From an uncultured Candidatus Melainabacteria bacterium (GTDB taxonomy: Bacteria; Cyanobacteriota; Vampirovibrionia; Gastranaerophilales; Gastranaerophilaceae): 64,000 nucleotides of DNA. The stretch is taken from NCBI GenBank assembly GCA_934718275.1, contig CAKUZD010000001.1, positions 186,001 through 250,000 on the forward strand, read 5' to 3'. The notes below the pieces were generated by a model that did no database searches, was not told where the DNA came from, and saw only the letters and a program-made list of their open reading frames with translations. Positions within the stretch are counted from its first letter, which is position 1, and every line of letters starts with the position of its first letter. The position numbers were made by a program, and so were the translations under genes. Shown piece by piece: positions 42,745 through 50,210 of this stretch.

Positions 42745-43710
42745 ATGAACTGTCCAAATTGTGGAAATGAAATTCAAGATTATCAAAATTTTTGCACTAA
42801 CTGTGGTGCAAAACTAGTCAATCCGAATAATAAAAATAAAACGGTAATATTTATTGCTTTGCTAGTGTTTTTAATAATAGTTAGTGCAGGTACTGTTTTG
42901 TTTTATAAACTAAAAATGGATGACTCCTCACTTAAAACAATCTTGAATGAGCCAGTTACAGATTTATCAACTCGTGAAGCACTAAATTTATTAAATGAAC
43001 AAGATTTAAAATTGACCGAGTATAAAAAGTTTCATAAGAATATAGATGAAGTTTTTGGTATTTTTTACAATAACTTAATTGCTTTTTCCGGCAAAGAAAC
43101 AGAATTTGAAAGTAAATTACAATGTGATTTTACTGGTGAATGTAATAATACAGATGTTCAAATTAAATTTTTAGATTCCAAAAGTGAAAATACGGCCGCA
43201 GAGGCTAAAATAACAGATCCTGAAACAAAGTTATTTAATTTGTTGTTTGATTGTGAAGGAGGTTATCAAGCTGGAATTAACTACGACTATTTAGTCGAAA
43301 ATTATTCCAACAATTTGAGTACTCCTTGGAAAGCATTTTTAAGTTTAAAACAAAAAGAAAATCATAAGAGAGGAATGTATACCTATTATTGTGATGGTTA
43401 TCCAGCTAGTGCAGATATTTTAGTTGATTGGATTTTGGCAATGGACGATTTTCTAATTAAATATCCAGATTTTTCATTTAACCAAAATTTAAAAGAATAC
43501 TACAAAACTTATGTGGCAGATATGCAAAGGGCAGATATTATAGATGAACACAATATGGTAATAAAAGATATAAAACAAGCTTATGAAAAGTTTTTAAGCA
43601 AAGCAACAAAAGGAACAACAGAATATAATGATATTGAAAATTGGTATGCAACCTTGAAGAAAAGTAATTTTAAAAGTACAACACCAGGTTTTTATAATGC
43701 AGATTACTAA
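42745..43710 (+). CDS. Zinc-ribbon membrane protein B
   Basis: 321 aa. Same architecture as the previous gene: MNCPNCGNEIQ, FCTNCGAKLV, then a membrane helix at about 35-55 (TVIFIALLVFLIIVSAGTVLFY), then an exported helical domain with Cys pairs (QCDFTGECNN, DCEGGY). TATAAGGAG upstream. The two zinc-ribbon genes look like divergent paralogues and close the operon. Confidence 0.65.
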   Translation: MNCPNCGNEIQDYQNFCTNCGAKLVNPNNKNKTVIFIALLVFLIIVSAGTVLFYKLKMDDSSLKTILNEPVTDLSTREALNLLNEQDLKLTEYKKFHKNIDEVFGIFYNNLIAFSGKETEFESKLQCDFTGECNNTDVQIKFLDSKSENTAAEAKITDPETKLFNLLFDCEGGYQAGINYDYLVENYSNNLSTPWKAFLSLKQKENHKRGMYTYYCDGYPASADILVDWILAMDDFLIKYPDFSFNQNLKEYYKTYVADMQRADIIDEHNMVIKDIKQAYEKFLSKATKGTTEYNDIENWYATLKKSNFKSTTPGFYNADY

Positions 43711-43711
43711 A

Positions 43712-43747
43712 TAAAAAAACAGGAGAGCCTCCCTAGTAAACCTCTCC
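43712..43747 (-). terminator. Terminator of the 55-aa gene
   Basis: GGAGAG (43722-43727) pairs with CTCTCC (43742-43747). On the minus strand the stem is followed by TGTTTTTTT. It also lies just after the Ycf46-like operon and could limit read-through. Confidence 0.7.
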
Positions 43748-43787
43748 CGGTGCCATTTCATGATATTTGCACAGTGATATGTATATG

Positions 43788-43955
43788 TTAAGTAAAAGTA
43801 TCAAGTAGCAAAGCTTTTTTCTGTTTATATAAATCATCAAGTCTTTTCTGATTTTGGATTTCTTCAACAAGTTTTAGGTACTCAATTTTCTGCAACTCTA
43901 TTTCATGTCGTTTTTCTTCTAACTTGATCTCTAATGAAATTATTTTATCGTTCAT
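43788..43955 (-). CDS. Small coiled-coil protein
   Basis: 55 aa from ATG at 43955, with GAGGT upstream; an in-frame start 45 bp earlier has no ribosome site. The whole chain is one amphipathic helix (ISLEIKLEEKRHEIELQK). Opposite strand to the operon, and followed by a terminator. Could be a regulator or antitoxin-like small protein; unknown. Confidence 0.5.
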   Translation of the reverse strand: MNDKIISLEIKLEEKRHEIELQKIEYLKLVEEIQNQKRLDDLYKQKKALLLDTFT

Positions 43956-44193
43956 TTGGTACCTCAAATCTTGTTTGTATATTTTAATTAAAAATTTCAC
44001 TAATGATTTTTGTTATTTGATTTTACATACTATGAACAAACTTTGAATAAATTAGAACTATTAAGATACTAACATTAGATGAATATTCATTTTGTGGTAC
44101 AATTTTGACATGGATTTTATGGCAATGATTTCTTGTGTTTTTATCAATCAATAAGTTTCTTTTGCTCATAAATTACATTGAAATGAGGTAAAA

Positions 44194-45345
44194 ATGTTTT
44201 TAGATAAGTTTACAAAAAAGCAATACAAAGCGTATAAAAATGATATTGTTGTTGGAATCTATCATTCTAAAGAAACAGTAGATAAGGATTTAGCTTCTGG
44301 ATATATTGATTGCTATAAAGAAGTTCCAGAGCAAATACAATTTAATGGAATGTTCTATGATAAATATGGAGCTCCAAAGGAATTTTATTTTTTTATGATA
44401 AAACTTAAATGGTTGGAATTTTATTGTAGATTTATAAAAACTCCAATAAACATACTTATAAATTTTATAAAGGTAACTTTGCTCCCAATATTCATAATTT
44501 TATTTTTATTGACATTAGCTTTGTTATGTTTTATTGGCTATAAACATATCCCTTCCAACAAGTGTTGGATTGATTTTATTTCTGCAATAGCTCCTACAAT
44601 TATTGGAATTTGTTCAATTATTATAGCTATTTACTCGATCTTTTATACAAAGAAATCATTAATTCAACAACAAGAACAATGGATAAAAAATGAATTTATA
44701 AAACGTGAAGCTCAAATATTAATTGATTTTAGAGAAAAATTTTGCGCCACACAAAATTCTATATTTTGGTTTTTGGATACTTTTATGCAACCATATAGGT
44801 GTAATAATTTTATTCCTACAGAAGAACAACTTACTATTAAAATCGAAACTTTTAATTATCATTACAATAAACTAAGAGAATTAAATGATTTGTATAATAA
44901 AAACCAATTAATATATCGAAAATATAATATTGATAGTCAAATGGCATACATAACAACATTATTAAAATCTATAACTTTAATGGATGGTAATAATATATGT
45001 GCAGTATTCTCCAAAAAAACAGAAAATTGTATGGAATATATAAGACCTGAATGTATCAAATTCGCAAATAGTTTTTTAACTATGCTAGATTTTGAATTTG
45101 CACCTAAAAATAAAGATATAACAAAAACTTTGCAAAAACTTTCCAAACAAGATAATCGAGAAACTCGTTTACAAGAGTATATAGATAAAGCTCGTTCTGA
45201 TTTTACTAATCTTATGTTTAAATTGGATGAGATTACAACTTATTATAATGGTAAAATCCCCGATAACCTAAAACGACGTGAAATGTATTATTGCCCAACT
45301 GCGGAAGACTATTTTAATCAAAGAAAAAATAATCAAAAGAATTAA
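44194..45345 (+). CDS. Membrane protein of unknown function
   Basis: 383 aa, start after GAGG. The first 85 residues are soluble, then two hydrophobic hairpins (FIILFLLTLALLCFIG at about 105, and IAPTIIGICSIIIAIYSIFY at about 130-150), then a long cytosolic helical domain with basic residues. The TM pair plus cytosolic coiled tail recalls effector membrane proteins, but there is no recognised family. Confidence 0.65.
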   Translation: MFLDKFTKKQYKAYKNDIVVGIYHSKETVDKDLASGYIDCYKEVPEQIQFNGMFYDKYGAPKEFYFFMIKLKWLEFYCRFIKTPINILINFIKVTLLPIFIILFLLTLALLCFIGYKHIPSNKCWIDFISAIAPTIIGICSIIIAIYSIFYTKKSLIQQQEQWIKNEFIKREAQILIDFREKFCATQNSIFWFLDTFMQPYRCNNFIPTEEQLTIKIETFNYHYNKLRELNDLYNKNQLIYRKYNIDSQMAYITTLLKSITLMDGNNICAVFSKKTENCMEYIRPECIKFANSFLTMLDFEFAPKNKDITKTLQKLSKQDNRETRLQEYIDKARSDFTNLMFKLDEITTYYNGKIPDNLKRREMYYCPTAEDYFNQRKNNQKN

Positions 45346-45371
45346 ATGATTAACTATTCGTATGAGTGTAC

Positions 45372-45479
45372 TCTAACGAACATTAAATTTTTGCCTTAAA
45401 TTCTGTTCGTAAATCTTCCAACTTACACTTTACGAATGTTCGCATAAAATCTTGACTTTTACGAATGGCGCGTTAGACT
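45372..45479 (+). promoter_or_regulatory. Resolvase control/recombination region with repeated ACGAA sites
   Basis: Between the membrane protein and resolvase genes lie TCTAACGAACATT (45372), GTTCGTAAA (45405), TTTACGAATGTTCG (45430) and TTTACGAATGGC (45458). TCTAACG near the left and CGTTAGA near the right form an inverted pair. A weak TTGACT-16-TAGACT (45452-45479) overlaps the last site. Such clustered dyads fit a res site or the resolvase's own operator. Confidence 0.45.
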
Positions 45480-45511
45480 GTAGATGCTAAAACTCAAACA
45501 GGGAGATGAAT

Positions 45512-46117
45512 ATGGCGAATATCAATTCTAAAACATTTGGCTATTGTCGAGTATCTTCAACCGACCAAAAAGAAGATAGGCAACTAGAAGCAATGTTAGA
45601 ACTTGGAATAAATGAACGAGATATTTTTGTAGATAAATGTTCCGGTAAAAATTTTGACCGACCACAATACCAAGCACTAAAAGTCCAATTAAGAGAAGAC
45701 GACATTCTTGTAATTAAATCCATAGACCGATTAGGGCGTAATTACAAACAGATATGTGAAGAATGGCGTGAAATTACTAGAGAAATCAAAGCTAACATTA
45801 AAGTTCTTGATATGCCGGTATTAGATACTACAAGAACAGAAGGTTTGATTGGTGAGGTAATTTCGGATATTGTTTTACAACTATTAAGCTACGTTGCGGA
45901 ACAGGAACGTGCTTTTATAAAACAAAGGCAAGCCGAAGGTATCAAACTAGCCAAAGAAAAAGGTAAACGTTTAGGCAAGCCTCCCATTGAGTACCCAGAG
46001 AATTGGAATAATGTTTATAAGGTATGGAAATCTGGTGCTATCACAGCTAGAGAAGCAATGAAACAGTTAAATTTGAAGCCAACTTCTTTTTATAAACTGG
46101 CTAAAAAGTACGATTAA
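45512..46117 (+). CDS. Serine recombinase, resolvase/invertase type
   Basis: 201 aa from ATG at 45512 (GGGAG 6 nt upstream; an ATG two codons earlier has no spacing). Catalytic Ser in YCRVSSTDQ, then KSIDRLGRN with the conserved Arg residues, the long E helix (EQERAFIKQRQAEGIKLA) and a C-terminal HTH (AITAREAMKQLNLKPTSFYKL). Closest in layout to Tn3-type resolvases and DNA invertases. It may act on dyads around its own gene. Confidence 0.9.
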   Translation: MANINSKTFGYCRVSSTDQKEDRQLEAMLELGINERDIFVDKCSGKNFDRPQYQALKVQLREDDILVIKSIDRLGRNYKQICEEWREITREIKANIKVLDMPVLDTTRTEGLIGEVISDIVLQLLSYVAEQERAFIKQRQAEGIKLAKEKGKRLGKPPIEYPENWNNVYKVWKSGAITAREAMKQLNLKPTSFYKLAKKYD

Positions 46118-46141
46118 ATAGTACGAATATTCGTACTATTT
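46116..46141. repeat. 26-bp perfect palindrome at the resolvase stop
   Basis: Arms of 13 bp, no loop, centred on ATAT of ACGAATATTCGT, and containing the resolvase stop codon. The ACGAAT core equals the sites upstream of the gene. It may be a recombinase binding site or a terminator-like stem. Confidence 0.65.
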
Positions 46142-46172
46142 AGGAATTAGCTAATACAATCATAGCTTGTGT

Positions 46173-46178
46173 TATAAT
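46173..46178 (+). promoter_or_regulatory. Extended -10 box for a leaderless mRNA
   Basis: TGTTATAAT ends 6 nt before the ATG at 46185, the same spacing as the promoters at 28663-28695. No clear -35 is seen. AAGG between box and ATG is too close for a normal ribosome site. Confidence 0.45.
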
Positions 46179-46184
46179 AAGGCT

Positions 46185-47321
46185 ATGAACAATAATCTTA
46201 ATGAACAAGAAAAAAACTTCCGTAGAGAAATAGATAATCCAATTGAAGTTTCAAATATACTACATATGTTAATACGGTATGCCAGTGATGTTGATATAAT
46301 GCAGTTGCTGAAAAACTGTGTAATATTTGATAAAGAATATTCAAAGGATTTAGATGTGTTGTGCAATAAATTTGAGGGTGCGAATAAAGCAATACTTATT
46401 TATCTTATGGTTTATTATTTTGCTTGTGATTATTCATCGAATTCTAATTTAAAAATTCTTGCCGGGGTTGTATGTCTTCACCTAAAAGCAATTGCTATCT
46501 GCTTTTATAATTATGGTTTTATGTTTGGAGATCAAACTAAATATTCAAAAGAAGAACAAAAAGAGTTTGAGAATCTTTTATCAATATTACAAAAAGGAAT
46601 GGAAGCATGTACAGGAAAAACATGTGATATTACTAAATTAAATGAAAAGTATCTATCAGAAGATGACCTAAAAACAATATTCAATATAATTATTAACAAC
46701 TACACGAAATATCATTTTTACTACTGCTTTAATAAGGATAATGTTGTAAAACTTGAAATAAACAAAGAAAATGAAAAAATGTATAATATTGCGTCAAAGT
46801 TTTACAAGCTTGTGAATACTGATAGATATCCACATATTATAGAGCCTCAAACTGGTTTTAAATTTCTAATCGGAAGAACACTAAACCTTTCTTATAAAAT
46901 AACCGAAGATGAAATGACTTTTACCCCAACAACAATAGATTTATTTAAAGGAACCAATAAAAGGTTAGTAAATGCATTAAGTTATGATTATAGACTTGAA
47001 CCTTGTCATTGGTGTGAACCAGATTTTAATAAAAAAAATGAAAAGAAAAAGTGTGATAATTGTAAAAACTTATTGGAAGAATTAAATAAGTTAAAGGAAA
47101 CAACTGAAAATCAACAACTTAAATATACAGATTTTAATAGACTTATATCTTCTATTAAGTATAAAGATAACGAAAGACTTGCAGACTTAAGAAAAAGAAG
47201 AAAAGAAGCGTTGTTAAGTCTAATAAAAGATGATAGTAATAAAGAACAAGTTCAAATCATAAAAAAATTACTAGATATATGTTTTACGAATGAAGTTGTA
47301 ATAAAAGACTTGGATGAATAA
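46185..47321 (+). CDS. Hypothetical protein with a Cys4 zinc-finger-like motif
   Basis: 378 aa from ATG at 46185; the reading frame is open upstream but the TATAAT lies there. The first 200 residues are helical (VYYFACDYSSNSNLKILAG). Near residue 275, CHWCEPDFNKKNEKKKCDNC gives a CxxC-x13-CxxC metal-binding knuckle. A basic helix follows (LADLRKRRKEALLSLIK). Not recognised. It has its own promoter and stands alone between the resolvase and retron-like loci. Confidence 0.65.
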   Translation: MNNNLNEQEKNFRREIDNPIEVSNILHMLIRYASDVDIMQLLKNCVIFDKEYSKDLDVLCNKFEGANKAILIYLMVYYFACDYSSNSNLKILAGVVCLHLKAIAICFYNYGFMFGDQTKYSKEEQKEFENLLSILQKGMEACTGKTCDITKLNEKYLSEDDLKTIFNIIINNYTKYHFYYCFNKDNVVKLEINKENEKMYNIASKFYKLVNTDRYPHIIEPQTGFKFLIGRTLNLSYKITEDEMTFTPTTIDLFKGTNKRLVNALSYDYRLEPCHWCEPDFNKKNEKKKCDNCKNLLEELNKLKETTENQQLKYTDFNRLISSIKYKDNERLADLRKRRKEALLSLIKDDSNKEQVQIIKKLLDICFTNEVVIKDLDE

Positions 47322-47747
47322 TCATCATACATACAAGTTAAAGAATCTGTAATTTGTGTTGAATACAGTCACTGTTTGAATTTGAGCTGTATTTTACTAC
47401 TACAATTTGTAAAGATTTGTATCTAAAAATAGACGAATTTTAACAGGATTAATGTGTAAAATCCGTAAAAATTCGCTCAATTTTCTCCTTTTTTATCGTG
47501 CTAATATTCACTGATATTATAGCGTTGTAGATTTTTCTGATTTTGAGAAAAATCTACATTGGCTAAAAGCCACGTTATTTTTGAAAAAACAGAATGTTTG
47601 ATTCAAAATAAGAACATAAAGAAACGCCGGAACTACAAAATATAAAACAGGCCAAATCAGACTAATGATATAGGTCTTAGGTAGTTTTGTGCCAAATTTC
47701 AGAATAATAGAAGCAGAGATAATATTAAAAAAGAAAGGACACACAAG
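47322..47747. other. Gap before the retron-like locus
   Basis: About 425 bp. A 75-codon frame on minus is hydrophobic without a ribosome site and is not supported. The right end has AAAGGAC for the 42-aa gene. Confidence 0.5.
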
Positions 47748-47876
47748 ATGAAACAGAAAGAAAAAGACAACAATTTGCTGAGTGAAAAAAGGAGAAAGTT
47801 ATACGCTAAGTATCTGAAAGTAATAGGTTTGGGTGAAAAAGTTCCGGAAATCAAAAAGAAGGAAATCATAAAATAA
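47748..47876 (+). CDS. 42-aa basic protein
   Basis: ATG at 47748 after AAAGGA, 42 codons to TAA. The sequence begins MKQKEKDNNLLSEKRRKLYA and ends with EIKKKEIIK: short, very basic, helical. It lies 60 bp before the predicted structured RNA of the reverse transcriptase. It may be a small nucleic-acid-binding partner or a leader peptide. Confidence 0.45.
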   Translation: MKQKEKDNNLLSEKRRKLYAKYLKVIGLGEKVPEIKKKEIIK

Positions 47877-47938
47877 AAACAAAATAAAGGTTACAGCTTA
47901 TAAAAGGGACTAAATAAAATCGGGGGATTGAAATAGAT

Positions 47939-48203
47939 TGACTTAATTATCTCAATGAACTTAACTTTCTCGTCCTAACCGGATTAGACGGGGCAGCTCA
48001 ACGAAGAAAATCATACTTCATTTCTCCGGAAGGAAAGATTTCTGATCCTTATTTCTCTTAATGCTTAATTAAGTCATATTAGGGTAGCTCTCTTTTCTTT
48101 CTTTTCAACCGGACGTCGCTCAGGCTCCGTCCGGCCTCTATTGAGGGCAATCGGGTTGTAATCATATGCGGGAGCCCCATTTGCCCGCACCTGCCCTCTT
48201 TTT
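47939..48203 (+). ncRNA. Predicted structured RNA upstream of the reverse transcriptase (retron msr-msd candidate)
   Basis: Two blocks. Block 1, 47939-48076, is enclosed by an 11-bp inverted repeat (TGACTTAATTA with TAATTAAGTCA), like the a1/a2 ends of retron RNAs; inside are a bulged hairpin near 47970-47991 and a longer imperfect hairpin near 48010-48045. Block 2, 48109-48200, holds CCGGACG/CGTCCGG and the nested pairs GAGGGCA/TGCCCTC and GCGGG/CCCGC followed by TTTTT, like an attenuator before the RT gene. Block 2 is far richer in GC than its surroundings. Exact ends are uncertain. Confidence 0.55.
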
Positions 48204-48221
48204 AATAATGAAAGGAATTTA

Positions 48222-49166
48222 ATGACACAAGCAGATACAAGAAAGGAAAACGAAAAACAGGTTAATTTATACGGTATTTCAACATTATCAGAATTGGCAG
48301 AAATTTTAGATTTTCCAATTAGAAGCTTAATAGAAGCAACTAAAAAAGGGTACAGAAGTTACTACGTTCAGGGAAAGACAAAGAAGCGATTAATTGAAGA
48401 GCCAAACGTTATTTTAAAACTTCTTCTAAAGACATTGAAAGAAATATTGTTCGATACATTCGATTGCCCTGAATACAACAAATGTTGGCTGGGTGGAAAT
48501 AACTACATTAATGCACAATCTCACGCAGGACAGCATGCATATGTAACAACCGACATTTCAAGCTTCTTCACTAATTCAAAGGCTTGTTACGTCCGAAAAT
48601 TTTTCAAAGAAAAGTTGAAAATCTCGGGAGAAGCTTTGGATATATTGGTACATATGTGTACTTATCGAGGGTATATCCCAACGGGAGCTTCCACAAGTAG
48701 CATTCTTGCGTTTTTGTCACATAAAGACTTGTTTGATGAGATTGCACAGCATATGGATAAAAAAGGTATAACGTTTACTTTATACGTTGATGATATTACT
48801 CTTTCGGCAAAACACGGTATTACAGGAAAGGAAATTAAATTTATAAAATCTGTTTTAAAGAAGCACAAACTTGAAATTAAGAAAGAAAAGACGAAATTCT
48901 ACAGTTACAAAAGAGCTATGATTACAGGTTTTTACCTAGCTCAAGGTGGAAAAATCAGTGTGCCGGATAGTGTTGGGTATAAAGTTGTGTCTTTGTTGAG
49001 GGAAAAACAGTTAGAAGAAATGGACAAAAAAGAATTAAGGAGGGTAATTGGATTGATAAATTATTGCCAAACAGCAAATAAACGAAGCTTTTTAGCTACA
49101 AAAAGAAATGCTATTCAAGCGTTAAAAAGATTAGGTAAAAAAGAAAAGGAGAAAAGCAATGCTTAA
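48222..49166 (+). CDS. Retron-type reverse transcriptase
   Basis: 314 aa, the size of retron RTs. The catalytic box is FTLYVDDITLS, with an upstream VTTDISSFF and IPTGASTSSILAFL. Retron-typical traits are seen: INAQSHAG, matching the NAxxH motif, and AMITGFYL, matching the VTG region near the thumb. AAAGG before the ATG. It would make branched cDNA from the RNA upstream. The next gene overlaps its stop by 8 bp, as retron effectors do. Confidence 0.82.
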   Translation: MTQADTRKENEKQVNLYGISTLSELAEILDFPIRSLIEATKKGYRSYYVQGKTKKRLIEEPNVILKLLLKTLKEILFDTFDCPEYNKCWLGGNNYINAQSHAGQHAYVTTDISSFFTNSKACYVRKFFKEKLKISGEALDILVHMCTYRGYIPTGASTSSILAFLSHKDLFDEIAQHMDKKGITFTLYVDDITLSAKHGITGKEIKFIKSVLKKHKLEIKKEKTKFYSYKRAMITGFYLAQGGKISVPDSVGYKVVSLLREKQLEEMDKKELRRVIGLINYCQTANKRSFLATKRNAIQALKRLGKKEKEKSNA

Positions 49167-49929
49167 AATAACAAATATAATTAATGAAAATATGATAGGC
49201 GTTTGTGGGGATAAAACTTGCTGCACAGAAGGAAGTGATTTGATGCAAATAAAGGTTATTCCGGCAATACCACTTCGAGATTTTTACAATAAGCACCTGG
49301 AAGGTATAAGAGGAATGAATATTGGGAAACATTTTGACTATATAAATACATTCCAAATTGCTTCGACCAAAATGTCCAAAACTGATAGATTACTGTTAAA
49401 AGAGTTAGAAATTGGAGATGTATTCACATTTGACATAAGCATAAATATTTTAAGCTCAACTGATAATAATGAAGATAGTAATACTTGTCGAGAAATTCCA
49501 GATATAAAAAATTGTCGGTATTCAAATTTAAGAAAATACCGAGACAATGATTGTATTAATAGAATTGTAACAACAGCTCTTCAAAATGCAGATAGATATA
49601 GCTTTAATTACAATGTACCTAGAACATTTAAAGAATTAAAAGCACTGGTAAATAAAATGTCTGAAGATAATTTATCCGAAGCAACTGCAGATATGTATAC
49701 TCAATGGCAATATGTTTGTCTTGATAACGATTTTACTAACTTCGATTTTGACAATTATTTTTACTACAATCAAGATCTAGTTGAACGTGATAATGCCTTG
49801 TTTGAATTATCTGCTCTTGGTTACTTTAAGCACAATCCAATTCCACTGAATCTAGACCTTCCAAAATATTTTAAGAATGTTATTGATAAAACTCACTACT
49901 TAGATTTTGACAGAAAGTGTTTATTTTAA
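49159..49929 (+). CDS. Unknown partner gene of the reverse transcriptase (candidate effector)
   Basis: 256 aa, ATG inside the RT gene's 3' end, preceded by AAGGAG. It begins with a beta-rich segment (VCGDKTCCTEGSDLMQIKVIPAIPL has a CC pair), then IGKHFDYINTFQIAS, then a helical region (YNVPRTFKELKALVNKM), ending with aromatic-rich DNYFYYNQ. No domain recognised and no membrane helix. Its position makes it the probable effector or accessory protein of the retron-like system. Confidence 0.65.
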   Translation: MLKITNIINENMIGVCGDKTCCTEGSDLMQIKVIPAIPLRDFYNKHLEGIRGMNIGKHFDYINTFQIASTKMSKTDRLLLKELEIGDVFTFDISINILSSTDNNEDSNTCREIPDIKNCRYSNLRKYRDNDCINRIVTTALQNADRYSFNYNVPRTFKELKALVNKMSEDNLSEATADMYTQWQYVCLDNDFTNFDFDNYFYYNQDLVERDNALFELSALGYFKHNPIPLNLDLPKYFKNVIDKTHYLDFDRKCLF

Positions 49930-50019
49930 TATTGATTACGAGGATAGAATAGGGAGGAATGAATTTTACCCTCTTTAAAGAGGTGAACAACAAAAAATAA
50001 GAAAAGGGTGTTTTTATAA

Positions 50020-50184
50020 ATGATCACAATTAAAACAGATAATTCAATAATAAATATATCGGCAACTAACTCAAAGATTTCTGTTGGAAAAGGTTTTGAC
50101 TTAATTGTTGCCTATGTAGATGCAATAAAAGAGATTTATGATGCAGCAAATATTAATAATTCTGGAAATGAAAATGAATCTTAG
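50020..50184 (+). CDS. Small hypothetical protein, 54 aa
   Basis: ATG at 50020 with AAAAGGG upstream, 54 codons to TAG. A beta-like N-terminus (MITIKTDNSIINISATN) and a short helix (DLIVAYVDAIKEIYDAA). It sits between the retron-like partner and the integrase, 26 bp before the integrase ATG on the same strand. It may be a recombination directionality factor by position only; no motif supports it. Confidence 0.45.
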   Translation: MITIKTDNSIINISATNSKISVGKGFDLIVAYVDAIKEIYDAANINNSGNENES

Positions 50185-50210
50185 CTAATATAAAAAAGGG
50201 AGTAGAATGT

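Noticed and set aside
47517..47744. 75-codon hydrophobic minus frame before the retron-like locus
   Set aside because: No ribosome site, no terminator or promoter in that direction; could not be supported as a gene.
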